Of a stretch of 64,000 nucleotides of DNA, positions 1-12,615 are shown in pieces (position 1 is the stretch's first letter; each line of letters begins with the position of its first letter). Under the pieces are notes generated by a model that worked only from the letters and a program-made list of their open reading frames with translations, did no database searches and had not been told where the DNA came from. Origin of the DNA: Auxenochlorella pyrenoidosa (lineage: Eukaryota > Chlorophyta > Trebouxiophyceae > Chlorellales > Chlorellaceae); NCBI GenBank assembly GCA_001430745.1, contig KQ482057.1:242052-306051 (forward strand), in the 5' to 3' direction. A program made the position numbers and the translations under genes.

Positions 1-1506
1 TGTCCAAGGTCCTCCAGGCCCCGAACGTCACCATGTTCAACGCCACCGCTGGTGAGCTGGCCCCTGGTGGCTGCGCCGCAGACATGTGGCCTGGCCCCTG
101 GCCTATGGTGTTTGGGAGTGCAAATGCCAACCCCAACCTTGTGTCTCTGAACTCTCATGTGCCGATCCAGCGCTGAGCTATAACGTTTTGCCTCCTCCGC
201 TCTGCTCTCCCTGCAGCCGAGGATCTGATCGTGAAGCAGGACGAGAAGCGCGGCAAGTACGTGGCTGGCTGCGTGACTAACTGGACCCTGGTTGCCCTGA
301 ACCACCACACCCAGGTAGGCAACAGGCTGCATCCGCACTGCCTCGGCACGCCTGTTGCATGCTCCTTCCCAAAAGGATGTATGCCTTTGGAGTGCGCACA
401 AAGCGTCACTCAAGCATGCCACCCCGAGCTTGCCAGCATTGCATCTACTGAGCATGCTGCGCCTCCTTTGAGCGTGAGCATGGCTTGGTATATGCACTAA
501 AAGCCACTTTTCGCCATCCCTCCTGGGCTTGTGCCACCTACAGATGTGCATGGACCCCAACGTGGTTGAGGCCAAGGTTAGTTGCAAACTCTCATGCGGA
601 GTGAAAGCGCCAGGCAGGGTGCAGCTTGGGCCTGGTTTCCCAGCAGCTTAACCCAAGTCAATACTCCTGCGGTTGCGGCGGGCCTGACTGAGCATCTACG
701 TCTCAATGCACACCTCTCAACCATGCCCATGCACCACCTCTATGGTTTCCACAGGTCATGGTGTCCTCCTGCGGCCACGACGGGCCCATGGGTGCTGCCG
801 GCGTCAAGCGCCTGGCCCGCCTGGGCATGATTGAGCAGGCTCCTGGCATGGGCGCGCTGGACATGAACACTGGTAGGTGGTGTGCAACAGAGATTTTTGG
901 GTCTGCATTGTTGTGTCCGCTCCAGGCATCTAAGCTGCACGGCTCCCGATGGTTGGCTCTCCCTTGCAGCTGAGGATGCGATTGTGGACCAGACGCGTGA
1001 GATTGTGCCTGGCATGATTGTGTGCGGCATGGAGGTGGCTGAGGTGGCTGGTGAGTGAAGAAGCATGATTGAGATGCCTGATGGAGCTGCCAATGCTTTT
1101 TTTTACACATACACACGTACATAACGTGTGCCTCACAGCAAGCAAAAGTTTTCACCTGGATTCCTGGCACGGTAACATCTTGTGCGCACCAATCACTCTG
1201 TGCTGCAACCTGCTTCTTTGCAGGCTCTCCCCGCATGGGCCCCACCTTCGGCGCCATGTTCATCTCCGGCCAGAAGGCCGCCCACGTGGCGCTCAACACC
1301 CTGCGCCGGTGAGTGCTCCACCCACCCACTCGGTGCCTGATTTGCTAAGGAACACAATTGCATGTAGGATCTAGAATCTGATGATGATAGCAAGCATGTA
1401 TTTATGTTGACCTCTCGTCGCATGGTCCGCATCCTTTTTGTGCAGCCAGCAGCAGGAGCAGTCCAACGAGGACAAGGAGCAGCAGAAGGAGCTGGTGTCC
1501 GCCTGA
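1..1506 (+). CDS. THI4: Thiamine thiazole synthase THI4, 3' part (5' end outside window)
   Basis: Makes the thiazole half of thiamine from NAD and glycine; the plant and yeast enzyme is a suicide protein that gives up the sulfur of one active-site cysteine (family knowledge), and in plants it is plastidial. Seven exons read in one frame: 1-51, 217-314, 544-576, 755-872, 970-1050, 1224-1308, 1446-1506, all GT-AG. Exon 4 carries [18 protein letters not shown], which contains the donor Cys context, so the protein looks like the suicidal Cys type rather than the His type. Exon 6 carries [20 protein letters not shown], typical of the C-terminal half. The tail is Gln/Glu-rich and ends at TGA 1504-1506. 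The start and the FAD/NAD-binding N-terminal part lie left of the window. Convergent with PEX4. Confidence 0.93.
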
Positions 1507-1830
1507 GCACCAGGCAGCCATGCTAAGATACATACTAACATGTTGCACATAGCAACTTCAGCCACCATTCTTTAGCTCATGCATCTGCACACTGATTCTT
1601 GCTTCCTGGTCGGTTCCTAGCTTGCACATTGAAGGTAACTTAGCTGCTTTCGACACACCAAGAGGTGAAGGCAAGGACGAGATGGGGGGAGATGAAGTGA
1701 GGTGCATGACTGGGCTTTAGGTGCCAGGGACAGATGGTAAAGCAATCTACAGATGGTGCAGCCCAGGTTAGCAGAGACTACCGGCGGCAGCTGCATTGTC
1801 AAGATGGCCATCATCACCACTATTGCTGCC

Positions 1831-2830
1831 TTATCGTCCCCGGCCCATGGCATGCTCCACAGTGAACATGCGCGCCATTGAGTTGTACCCACGGACGTCG
1901 CCGCCACGCAGCAGGTTGCCAGCATCGCAGTTGAGCGGCGAGTCCGCCGCAGGATCTGTCAAGGAGACGCAATGTGTTCGATCAATGCGGATTGGAATGC
2001 AAGCTGTCAGGTGTTGGCTTGTATGCGGCTGTTTCGCAAGCAAGCAGGCTCTTTTCCGACTTGACCGCACGAGCTTGCCTGACATCAGCGCCACGATTGC
2101 CTGGCATACAGAGTGCAGCGTCCACGCGGGGCTCCATGCGTTCTTCAGAATGTCCAGGCAAATCTCACCGGTCTGCAACCGCATGGTTCGGCTTGCAGGG
2201 CCAGAGCCATGGGACAGGCACCCCTGGAGCTAGAACAGTAGGCAGGCAGGCTGCTGGCATGCCGCAGAGTGGCTGCATCAAGCGACTGCTACTGGGCAGG
2301 AGTGCGCACCTTCCAGTGTACGTTTGGGTGGAAGATCTTGGTGTGGTACCTGACTGCAGGCAGGGCGGGTGTTCATGTATTGTACGGCATCCAATTTTTA
2401 AATACTCAGGCAGATCCCATCTCCATGTCATTGCGCACCTGCGGGTGCCACCAGCGGGTACTGCTCTGGCACCAAGATGGCCAGCTCAAAGGTGCCACCC
2501 TCGTAGGGAGTGTCGTTGGGGCCCTGCGCAGGTCAGGAGGCAGGGTATTCCTCTCTGGACCAACAAGGCGGCAGCCGGGCCAGCCATTCTCGCATGCGGT
2601 GGTTGCACACATGCCTTGATCAGAGCGCGCCACTGGAAGATGTTGCTCTCATCCGGACAAAGTTCGATGCCAGTGGCCTCCTTGCTCCGTGTTGACTCCT
2701 TGAGCTCCTGGCACAGGTGGTACGGCGAAAGTACGGAGGTCAGGGAATAAAGATCACTGCAGGGCCCTCCTTACAGGCGCCCCAGCTCTGCAACTGCACG
2801 CACCTTGAAGAGCCGCGTCCGCGCCGACAT
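1831..2830 (-). CDS. PEX4: Peroxisomal ubiquitin-conjugating enzyme E2 (PEX4/UBC21 type)
   Basis: Ubiquitin-conjugating enzyme that, with PEX22, monoubiquitinates the PTS1 receptor PEX5 so that it can be recycled from the peroxisomal membrane (family knowledge). Six exons, read right to left: 2804-2830, 2615-2707, 2439-2523, 2310-2353, 2079-2172, 1831-1955. They give about 156 residues, matching the plant PEX4 length. Landmarks in order: MSARTRLFK start, FQWRALIK, GPNDTPYEGGTFELAI, KIFHPNVHWK, the catalytic Cys in TGEICLDILKNAWSPAWTL, then SPLNCDAGNLLRGGDVRGYN, which is diagnostic of PEX4 among E2s. Two introns use GC donors: after 2615 (AAG|GCATGT) and after 2079 (CAG|GCAAGC). Both are needed to keep the frame. 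Followed on the same strand by nothing until the convergent THI4. Confidence 0.93.
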
Positions 2831-3257
2831 GGCAGCAGTGGTGCGCCGCCGCCAGCGGCTCCCAGCAGCGTGTACAAGCTAGCACCCTGGGGACCGCCCC
2901 CGCCAGCGCGATATCTCCCTGTGGGCCCCCCGAGAAAGATCCGCGCTGGTAAATTGATGCAAGCGAGACGTCCGACTTCTGTGCTCGTAAGGAGCACGGC
3001 AAAGCGACCTTCAAAAGCGCCTGCAGGGAATGTCGAGGGGGGGATCAACATCAACATCACAGAGAAGCCTGCTGAAGCCCCTCTGCGATGCCTGCACAGC
3101 AGCCCCAGCGTCGGCCGCCACCTGGGTGCGACCTCCTGAAACACCTTGTCTATTCCACCGAATGGCATTACATAGATGGTCGCCAGTCGTCATTACAGCC
3201 TGCAGTGACAACGCGCAGCACGCTGCACAGAGCGGGCCTGTAACCGTCGGGCTGCCG

Positions 3258-5244
3258 CTACACCAGGCCGGCCTTCTTGAGCTCCGCCGCCAGGATGCCA
3301 CAGAAAGCCTCGTTGCTGGCCAGCGAGGAGAGCAGGCTGGAGACCTTACTGCGCAGCACGCGGTCTGCCGCTTCTGCCAGGGGGGCGCAGGGTGCATGCA
3401 TGTCCTTCAGTACTCAGTAGACAGCAATGCAAATGAGAAATGCAAACAAGTGCTGGCAGACCCTGCCCCGCACACCGACCTGTGATGTCAACCGGGCGTG
3501 GCAGCGCCACGGCTGGAGCTGCTGCTGCTGTTGTGGGCGCTGCACCAGACCCACGCAGCAGGCTCTGCAGCAGTGTGGTGCCAGCTGCTGCTTCGGGTGC
3601 TGCCTCCGCTGGCGCGGTCACAGCTGCACTTGCCGCCTCCTGCTGCAGCAGCTGGGGCGTCAGCAGCTGCATGGGAGCAAAGGGTGCCGGGGCAGCCGCA
3701 CCGGGCGCGGCTGCCGGTGCAGGCGCCGCGCTGCTGTTGACCTTGATGCCGGCAAACAGGCGTGCGATGTCGTTGCTGCCTCCTGCTGCTGCTGCCTGAG
3801 CTACCGCCTGGGGCTGCACCTGCGATGCAGCCTGCAGGGCAGCCTGCCCGTTGGGCTGCTGGGTGGGCAGCGGCAGGCTCACGCCCGACCCCTTCTCAGG
3901 CACCGCTACCTGCCGGTCCCAGAAACTGTCATCGCCACCGCTGGCCTGGGGCGCTTCACCCTTAAGTGCGGCTGAGTCGTCTGCAGCGGGCGCTGCAACC
4001 GCCTGCAATGCAGCGCAAAGCAGAGCCGTTGAGGAGTGCGCAGGCCCTGAGCACCAGGCGAGAAAGACGAAAGGGCTTCATCACAAAAAAGAAGGGAGTT
4101 CTACGGTACTCAAACTGGCATCCCGGCGCAGCTGGCCTCGGCACATGGCGGCCAGGTGATGCTTACCATCGGCGCTCCCGCGCCCGCCTCAGAAGGTGCT
4201 GCAAAGGTGCTCGCGATGCGCTGCAGCAGCGCTGAGATGCGGTCGCAGTCGGCATCGTCGTAGAACCAGATGCCCACCACCTGTAGAAGAGGCGTGACCC
4301 GTGATTGATGACACTTCCTCTTCAAACCACCCCTTCAAGGACAGGCTCTACAACCAGGAAGGTGCTGCGTGGGATGCTGCCTGGGCGATGGCCAGCCCGG
4401 CACCCTGCTCTGCGGCAGGAGACCCCAAAAGCCACGGCGCACCGCCACATGTCAGTGAACGGGCCCGCAAAAGCGACGCATCGCTCACCTCGTTGGCCCG
4501 GTTCCGGTACAGCACGTATGGCTTCTGCACTTCGCACTGGAACCCTCCGTGCACATCCTCAACAAAATTGTCGGTGCCCACTGCAGAGGATTGAGAAACC
4601 GAGGACAGAGCATCACCAAGGCAGGGCAGGGCAGAGAGCAGCTATCTGCACATGCGGAGCAATCTGCTCCAGTCAACCAGGCGGGTCCCACGGTGGCAAT
4701 GCCACGCGCTTCCCGGCATACGCCCACCAGCGCTCTTTTTGTTCAAAATGATGAACTGGAAGCGCGGCTGGCTGCGTCGCTTGACCAGAAACAGTGACCC
4801 CTCAACATCCTTGCGGCTCTGCAGGACCAAAGGCCGGGCAGTGCACGAAGATCAGCTGGAGGTCATGCGGCATGCCAGTATGCGACGTCAGGCAGGCGCC
4901 CAAGTGCTCAGCCCAGCACGCATACACGAGCAGAGAAGCGTTGCCAGCTTGCATGTGCATTTTGCTGGGCCCGCACCCAGCGCTTGGTGGGGATGTCGAA
5001 ATCGTACAGTGCCACATGGCCGGCAGTGGCGAGCAGCTGCAGAAGGTAGGACAGAGGCAGCCAAGCCAGTCACAGGCCGGAGGAAGGGGCCACGGGAAGG
5101 AACCAGTGAGGCAGCGGTCAGGCAGCCGGCGGCAGAGGCAGCGGCGGCGGTCACCTCCTCCACTTGCGGGTCGATGCGCCGCAGCACGTTGAGATTCATC
5201 TGCTCCGCTGCCCTCTGATCGATCACCGGGCGGCCAGTCGCCAT
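3258..5244 (-). CDS. DCP1: mRNA-decapping enzyme subunit 1 (DCP1)
   Basis: Activator of the DCP2 decapping enzyme in cytoplasmic mRNA decay bodies. Exons right to left: 5155-5244, 4977-5036, 4728-4818, 4489-4580, 4167-4280, 3480-4002, 3258-3412, about 375 aa. The first five exons make the EVH1 domain: MNLNVLRRIDPQVEE, GHVALYDFDIPTKRW, VEGSLFLVKRR, RFQFIILNKKS, YVLYRNRANEVVGIWFYDD, DCDRISALLQRI. Exon 6 is a long Ala/Gln/Pro-rich linker, as is usual between EVH1 and C-terminus. The last exon gives a short helical tail (SSLLSSLASNEAFCGILAAE) resembling the trimerisation region of plant and animal DCP1. The start is the first ATG, 188 bp from the divergent ALG5 start. Confidence 0.92.
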
Positions 5245-5432
5245 TTTGCTTGCTTTATGGAGGGAGCGGAGAGCGGAGTAGGGCGCGGCAGCAGGTTTTC
5301 AAGTCGCGATGCAACTACTTCCAATGCTCAAATAAACCCAGGGCTGTTGGGAACCGGCCTCTGCTTCCCGGCGTGCTTTGCTCACCTGTGCACTGCTGTG
5401 ACGCTCCCGCCGTCCCCGAGAGAGGCTCTCTT
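5245..5432. promoter_or_regulatory. Shared DCP1/ALG5 intergenic region, presumed bidirectional promoter
   Basis: Only 188 bp separates the two divergent start codons, so both promoters and 5' UTRs must lie here or overlap the neighbouring transcripts. No clear TATA box was seen. The function is inferred from the arrangement only. Confidence 0.5.
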
Positions 5433-8044
5433 ATGTATGACTCCATGTTGGCGCTGATCATCCTCTCGGTGAGTGTGAGGTCCGACCTCCGGCCCGGCCT
5501 GCGAAACCCAGGTCAAGCCCCTGCAGGCTTCCGAAGAACACTGCCGATGGCCTTTGAGCACACACGACGCAGCGCACAGACAGCTCTCCAGGAATGCAAT
5601 CCTGGCCTGCCGCCCATTGCGGTCGGCGGCGGACCCGTGCCGTGTCGACCGTTGCTGTGTGTTTTTCTCATACCAGAGCGCAACCTGCACCTCATGCCGC
5701 AGGTTGTAGCCGTGTCAGCTATGGCCAAGCTGGTGTGGGGCGCATTTGCGCGCCTCAATGCTGACTCGCAGCTCAAAGTTGCAGACTTTGCATTCGAGGA
5801 TCCCAGCAGCCTGAAGAAGGTGGGCCTTGGCAATGCGCAGCAGCCCTGGCCCAAAGCACGCTGCATGGCTTGCTGTAAAGATGGTTGGAACCTGGTGCAC
5901 CACCGAGCCTGCACGCGCGGCTTGCTCCACGCATGTCTGCATCCGCCTGCTGCAGGTGCCCTGCCCGAGCATCTTTAGCGAGCCTTCCAAGCAGCTCACG
6001 GTGGTCATCCCTGCGTACAATGAGGAGCAGCGGCTGCCTGCCACCCTGCAGGAGACTCTGAGGTGGGGCACTCCAATGCTTGGGGTGTTGCAAGGCGGCA
6101 GCGCTTGCGATGCCTCCTGGGCGTTTGCTGCTCTCCCCAGCGCCTCCCTGGCTCGCTTGCCACGTCACAGCAGGACGCCCGCCCAATGCCCAGCACGCGC
6201 TCTGGCTGCCCGTGTCGCACAACCCCCATCGCTTGTGTTCGTCACAAGCTTTGTCTTGTTGATGCCGCTTTGCCTTGCAGCTATCTGCAGCGGCGGCGTG
6301 ACCGGCAGGGTGCCTCGTTCACGTATGAAGTGATCATCGTGGACGATGGCAGCAGCGACGGCACTGTGCGCGCTGCTTCTGAGTTCGTGCGCAAGCACGG
6401 CTTTGACGCGGTGCGCGTGCTCCGTCTGCCACAGAACCGCGGCAAGGGCTACGCAGGTGAGGAGCGCTGGTTGGTTGCAGAGAGGGCAGGCCAGGAAGTG
6501 CGAACTCGCCCCCACACAGAGCCCGGGTCGGCTTGCTGCACCCAACAAGCATCATGCATGCTCATGCCTCTGCATGGCCACCAATGTTTCTGCAGTCAAA
6601 TCGGGCATGCTGTGCTCCCGGGGGCAGCGCCTGCTGATGATGGACGCCGATGGCGCCACAAAGGTGTCTGACTTGGAGCGCCTGGAAGCCAAGCTGGCAG
6701 AAATCTCCAGTGAGTGCAGACAGCGTGAGTTTCTGATTTGAGGTGGCCACAGGAAGGGATGGAGAGCCCAAGGCGTGCACAAAGCGTGCTACCTGCTGCT
6801 GTTGCCCACCCAGCACCATGCCTGGGCCTGTGTTGTGCGCAGGCTACAAGGAGGACCCGGTGAAATCACCACGTGCCAACAAAGCCGCAGCTGCTGTTGC
6901 CGGCCCAAGCGCACCTCTAGGCTTTGTGTTGGGCAGCAGAGCACACATGCAGGTGAGGAGCCCGGAAAAGACCGTGTCCTGTTCCCCCAGCTGGGCACTT
7001 TTGTCGGCCTGCTGGCTTTGCAGCTGCACTCCTGTCTGGAGCCAGCCCTTGGTGTGTGCAGCTTCCCAGGGCCTAGCAGCTCGTCCACATGCTTTGCAGG
7101 ATTCTGCCACCGCCAAGCGCAGCGCACTTCGCAACTTCCTGATGCACGGCTTCCACGTACTGGTGATGATGGTGGTGGGCAACCAGATTCGCGACACTCA
7201 GTGCGGCTTCAAGGTGCGTTTTAGGCGGGGCAGTGACTGAGATTGGAGGGCAGCAGGTCCTGCATGCAAGGCTGGCCAGCACGCACACCAAGCTGCAGCA
7301 TGCACCCTCTGTCTGCGCTCTTGCCATGACAAGACCAAACTGCCAATGCAACATTTTCCACCTGAGGCCTTTGTTGCCATGCAGCTGTTCTCACGAGCAG
7401 CAGCGCAGCAGCTATATAGCAACCAGCGGCTGCAGCGCTGGTGCTTTGACGTTGAGCTGGTCTACTTGGCGCAGCAGCTCAAGGTGTGGGGTAACGCCAG
7501 GGTGTGCGTGGACTGCTGCTTCGGCTGACTTTCTGAAGAGCTTGCTGCCTGCTACTGTGCCTGAGGGGAACCACTAATGCCAGTGCATTGTAGATAATGC
7601 ATGTTTGCCCTCCAGCAGAGCCATTATCAAACCATGCTCTGCGCTCTCTTCTGCACCCCCTTCCAGGTACCGATGGCAGAGGTGCAGGTCAACTGGACAG
7701 AGATTCCCGGCTCCAAGATTCGTGTCACCTCCATGGCTCACATGGCGCTTGAGCTGGCCATGATCAAAGCTGGCTACGGCGGTGAGAAGCTAGCGCGGGT
7801 GTATGCTGGCGGCGATACGTAGCATTGACAGCACGGCGCAGATGGTGCTTGCCTGGGCGGCCGGAACAAAGCACTCCGTACTCGAGTCTGTCGGAAGACT
7901 TGCCACTTGCCAACACCTGAGAGCAACCCAGATGAGCACTGCCTTCCCATCGGCCTGACTCACTGCTGGCCCTCCCTAACCTCTGGCATTGCAGGTGGCC
8001 TGTGGACAGTGCGTGGTCCACAGGAAGTGGGCAAGCTGCACTGA
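5433..8044 (+). CDS. ALG5: Dolichyl-phosphate beta-glucosyltransferase (ALG5)
   Basis: Transfers glucose from UDP-glucose to dolichyl phosphate at the ER membrane, supplying Dol-P-Glc for N-glycan precursor assembly. Ten exons: 5433-5468, 5703-5819, 5956-6062, 6281-6456, 6596-6709, 6843-6952, 7100-7213, 7385-7483, 7667-7781, 7995-8044. The N-terminus holds one hydrophobic segment (MYDSMLALIILS then VVAVSAMAKLVWGAF), the expected membrane anchor. GT2-family landmarks: LTVVIPAYNEEQRLP, VIIVDDGSSDGT, LPQNRGKGYAVKSGM, the metal-binding LLMMDADGATK, LRNFLMHGFH, NQIRDTQCGFKLF, RWCFDVELVYLA and VNWTEIPGSKI. The order and spacing match ALG5 rather than dolichol-phosphate mannose synthase. Confidence 0.95.
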
Positions 8045-9342
8045 CACCGGCTTGGAATTGGCCGCCGCCAAGATTTGACCGATCGCAGGGACACCTGCCA
8101 CCTGCTCCCAGAATGATGGGCGACCCGGCCCCTGGGCGCCCAAGTCCCAGCGCGAGTGCCAGCTCTGTAATGTTGTTGGGATGTCATGCGGTCGCTTCCT
8201 TGGCTGAGGCAGTTCTTGGGGTTGCCTGGCATCGGAACTTGTGCCACCATCGCACCATGGGTGCAGAGCTGCAGCTGAAGAGACAGCGCACAGATGTTGA
8301 GCAAAGCACATGAGGAAGCGGTGCACAAGCTGACGTCTGGACTGGATGTCACGTCCGGCCTCCACTTGTCGGCAGCAGCTTTGTTATAGCTCGAGGGCCG
8401 TTTGGGTTATAGACCTTCCTTGCCGATTTTTTCGATCTGCAGCCTGTTTAGCCTGTTGGCAATAGACAACATCTCACTGCATCCAGCAGGCGTATGCTGC
8501 CTGCGGGTGAAGTATGAAGTGAATGCTGCTTGCATGGCGACGTGCGTCTGCTGTGGAATGAAGAGAGGCGGTGGGGAATGTGTCCTGCGTGAGGTAGCGG
8601 AGGCTGCTCCAATTCAACAGCTTTGGCTGATGCCCACACCTGTCCAGCTGGCTGGTGAATGGAGAGCTGGCATGACCGCAACCCCTGCGTCCTTTCATCA
8701 GTGGCCGCCCTACTGGCATTACAGGAGAAGTCCCCGGCCAACCTGCATAGCAGGCGTGCTGAGCCGGGGGCCGAAGCCCGCGACGAGGACACCTCAAAGT
8801 CAAAGCCAACCTGCATGCCCCCTGCGCATGGTTGCCCCCATTTGCTTAGCCTCCATGCCTTGTGCCCAATCTTGCACGCAAAAACATTCCAACTACGCCA
8901 CAGCCACTTTTGAACGAGGCGGGCGGCCCGCCAACAGAGGCCGCCGCCGACCCGGCAGGGGTTTAGCATCTCTGGGCTCTCGCGCGTGAACAGCGCGCCT
9001 CCAGGCATCCTGCAGCTGACATACATCAAGGAGCATCGGCGAGTGTTGGAATGGGGCTGAGAGTTCTGTCATGCTGCCAGGTGCTGTGACATGGCATTCC
9101 TTCAAGCGAGCTTGCAGCCCCTCATCCACACGTCCTGGCGAGGAGGACGGCAGTGCAGCGCGGAGCTTGACCGGCGAGCCCCCGGCACGCAAGGCGAGCG
9201 CTCTGCGAGTTACCGGCGCTTTCCGACGGTGCAGCATCGAAAAGCGGCCGTTGGAGGCGAACGCGGCACGCCAGAGACGCCGTGCGGGAGAGCCAGCAAA
9301 AGTTGTGCTCGGCGCTCTTCGCTAAGGCTGTCGTTTTGCGTT
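8045..9342. other. Intergenic: ALG5 3' UTR and upstream region of the RRM gene; no gene seen
   Basis: The longest open frame here is about 190 codons on the minus strand (8448-9029). It shows no family motif, no transit or membrane character and no splice-consistent extension. The last 300 bases are GC-rich and probably hold the promoter and 5' UTR of the next gene. Confidence 0.5.
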
Positions 9343-12300
9343 ATGACGTCCGATTCGGTCGTCCCCAGCGCGGAGGTGGCCTCCAAGTCACTCTGGGTGC
9401 GAGGAATGGGAGGGACACGGGGTGGGAGGTCTGGGGTCTCAGCAGCAGCCCGCTGGCCCCCGGCGGGCCTGCCCGAGCCCACAGGGATGCTGCGAGACTG
9501 CTGCTGGGGTGCCGCCCGAAGCGATCAGCGGCAAAGTGAGCATCTGCCGCTTCCCCGCCCACCCCCCGCGACCACGAGCAGCCGGGCCTCCTCACCTGTG
9601 CAGCCCTAAGAATCCTCCATGTGCACCGTACTGCTGCAGGTGGGCGACCTCCAGCCATGGATGGATGAGAGCTTCTTGTACAACATCTTTGTGGGCACCA
9701 ATCAGGCAAGCAGGCAGAGTTTGGCCAAGACGTGAGCTGCACGTGTCCTCGCACAAACCCCGGGTGCCCCGACCTTTCCCGCTTCACTGGCAGGGCGTCT
9801 GGCATGCCTCTTAGAAAGCCCGCCTCACCGCTCTGCCGCTCACCATTCGCTCTGCGCTGCAGCTGGTTAGCGTCAAGCTCATCCGCAATCGCGCAACGGG
9901 GCAGAGCGAGGGTGCGCTGAGGATTGCCAGGCTTGCATTGTGCTGCGTTGCAGGGCCAACGTAGCCCAACGGTGTGCACCCGTTAGCCCGACGGTGTGCA
10001 CCCGTACTTCCTAATTATTTGCAAAGTGTTACTGTTGTCGCCAGCCCATGCTCCTGCGCTCTGCCCGCATTCGGCCCAACCTACGCGTCGTCTGTTCTCG
10101 CTTGCCCGCAGGCTATGCCTTCCTGGAATTCCGCACGCATGAGGCGGCCGATATGCTGCTGAAGAGCTACAATGGGCAGCCAATTCCAGGGACAGATCAG
10201 GTCGGCGCTGGGCCGGTAGAGCCAAGTTTGCGTGCTTTTTGGGGCCCTGCCAGCGCAGCCCTGCCGCGCAGTGTCGTGCGACCTCTGACCAATGCCTGGT
10301 GCACAACCGCAGTCCCACAGCATGCCCTCCTGCCCGTTCTTCAGGTCTTCCGGCTCAATTGGGCGGCCTACGGTGTGGGCAAGGCGCAGCCAGCCGGTGA
10401 AGGTGCGGCTCGCAGCCTCGACGCCTGGCCATGGCCACTGATGGCTGCATGTCGTCTGTTTGCAGCCTGTGTGCAGTGCCAACCTGCCACTGACATTTGC
10501 CGCAGTCGCACAAGGGCCTGCATAGGCAGATGAACACACGTGTTGCTACGCTCACCCTGCTGCTGGTCTGCCCTCCTGTCTCACTGCGGCGGGGCCCCCT
10601 GCAGACTGTGCTTCGCTGTTTGTAGGCGACCTTGCACCAGATGTCAGCGACATCATCCTTCAGGTGCGCTTCTGTGGAAACAGGAACAAGTGGGCGTTAA
10701 AGGATGCGTCGTTTTTGGCGGACTGTGCGTGTGTTTTAATCAACTGAGATGCGTCAGTGAGCAGCGAGGATCCACGACGCTTTTTGCTGTCCGTGATGCT
10801 TTCCCTTCTTCAGGAGTACTTCCGCCAGTTCTACCCCTCGGTGCGCTCCGCCAAGGTCATCACGGATGCGAGCACGGGCCGGTCCAAGGGCTACGGCTTT
10901 GTGCGGTTCAGGTAACAGGGCGAGAAGATGGGCATGCTCTGTTTGCAGGCAGCCAGCATTGCCACATCAGTCTCACGGCTTGCTGGCTGCGTTGCTGCCT
11001 CCTGCCTGCGACTCCCCTCTTAAGCATTGGTTTTTCATCAGCTGCTGCTCCTCTTTCACGCGCCCCTCCCCTTCCCGTGCTCAGCCAAGAGAGCGAGCGC
11101 GATAAGGCACTGACGGAGATGAACGGCCACTTCCTGTCCAACCGCCCCATCCGCGTCAGCCTGGCCACCGCCAAGAAGAATGCCAACACCACCACCGCGA
11201 GCGCGGTGCAGGCGCCGCATCCCTCTGGTGCGCTACACAGCGCAGAGAGCAAGGTTGGCAGTTCGTGTTCTCGTAGCATCCCGCGAGCCTCAGCTGTGCC
11301 AGGAGCATGATTACCTGATGCACACACCAGCCTGCGGTTCCGTGTGCCTCTCAAGCTGCCCCAGTTGCTGGCTCCCCTCGCACGCAGACTTTGACCCTAC
11401 CAACACCACGCTGTTCATCGGTGGCCTGAGCGGCGGCGTGACCGAGGACCAGCTGCGCGCCGCGTTTGCGCGGTTTGGGGACATCATTTATGTCAAGATC
11501 CCGGCGGTGAGCAACCCACCAGGCACCCCTGATTTACAGCTGTTGGGCACAGTGCTGTTCCACGCATGAAGGGGAAAGGGAGCAGAACTGCACCCAAAGG
11601 TGTCTTTTGTTCTGTCACGTCCTGCCTCGATGAGACTGGACTTGCTCTAGGGCCACGCCGCATCTCAGGCTGTCCCTCTCCCACACACCATCACTACCAC
11701 TTTCTTGGTCCTGGCAGGGCAAGGGCTGCGGCTTCGTGCAGTTCGTGCTGCGCACTGCAGCGGAGCGCGCCATGGCGACCATGAATGGACAGGTGCTGGG
11801 CGCATCGGCGATGCGCATCAGCTGGGGCCGCTCCTCCTCACGCGTGGCCAACCAGGCGCAGCAGCAGGGCGGCATGGGCGGGCCCCACTTTGGGGGAATG
11901 CACGGCGCCCCCTTTGGCATGCCTGGCCCTTTCGACCCAGCGGCCGCGGCGGCCATGGCCGGCGCCTACCAGCTGGGCGGCATGCCTGGCGGCGATCCCT
12001 ATGCTGCAGCAGCGTTTGGGATGCAGCCGCAGCCAGATGCCGCCATGTTTCAGGCCTACCAGCAGGCCAATGGTGCAGCGCTGGCTGCCTCCCTGATGCG
12101 GCCCAACGGCATGGGCCCTGGCGGGCCGCCCCCCGGCTCTGGCGGCCCCAGCCCTGCGCAGGGCGGCGCCTCTGCTGCTCCGCCTAGCGGTCCCAAACCT
12201 GGGGCGGGCAACCCTGGCAGCGGCGGGGGCAGCACCCCTGCCAGCGGCGGCACGGCCAGCGCGCCGCAGGCGATGAATGGCAAGCCGGCTGCGGCTCAGC

Positions 12301-12615
12301 CGGCCGAGGGTTCTGACAGCATGGACAAGGGCAGCACGCCGGGTGAGCCTGCACCCGGGGTGGCTCGCTGGCAGGCGTGGTGAACGGGGCAACCCAGCAA
12401 CACAGTTGAGTAGACAAGCAGAGCTGGTTGGGAGGTGGTGTTTAAAGGTTTGCTGCATCCAGCTTGGGCAGCTTTGTAGGAATGCTCCTCACATCGCTGG
12501 CCTGTGCCTTCTCACCCTGCTTTGCTATCTCTTCCCTTTTTTTGCAGGTAGCTACCCTGGCAAGCCGAACCCTGCACTGCTTGGATCTCAGCTGTTCACA
12601 ACATTCATGGGCTAG
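9343..12615 (+). CDS. Three-RRM RNA-binding protein, RBP45/RBP47 (Nam8-like) family
   Basis: Likely poly(A)/U-rich RNA-binding protein of the nucleus and stress granules, by analogy with plant RBP45/47. Eleven exons: 9343-9396, 9640-9705, 9863-9911, 10112-10200, 10345-10396, 10626-10663, 10814-10911, 11085-11227, 11388-11506, 11718-12342, 12548-12615. RRM1 has LWVGDLQPWMDE (RNP2) and GYAFLEF (RNP1). RRM2 has VSDIILQEYFRQFYP and SKGYGFVRF. RRM3 has TTLFIGGLSGGVTEDQL and GCGFVQF, then AMRISWGR. The WVGDLQPWMDE opening and short RRM3 are hallmarks of this subfamily. Exon 10 codes a Gly/Ala/Pro/Met-rich low-complexity tail of about 170 residues, suited to condensate formation. The intron after 9705 has a GC donor (CAG|GCAAGC). 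Confidence 0.92.

Noticed and set aside
3427..3975. 182-codon plus-strand Cys-rich frame
   Set aside because: It is the antisense of the Ala/Gln-rich DCP1 exon (CTG/TGC repeats), not a gene.
8448..9029. 193-codon minus-strand frame between ALG5 and the RRM gene
   Set aside because: Composition is that of a GC-rich antisense frame, with no motif, no splice continuation and no plausible start context.
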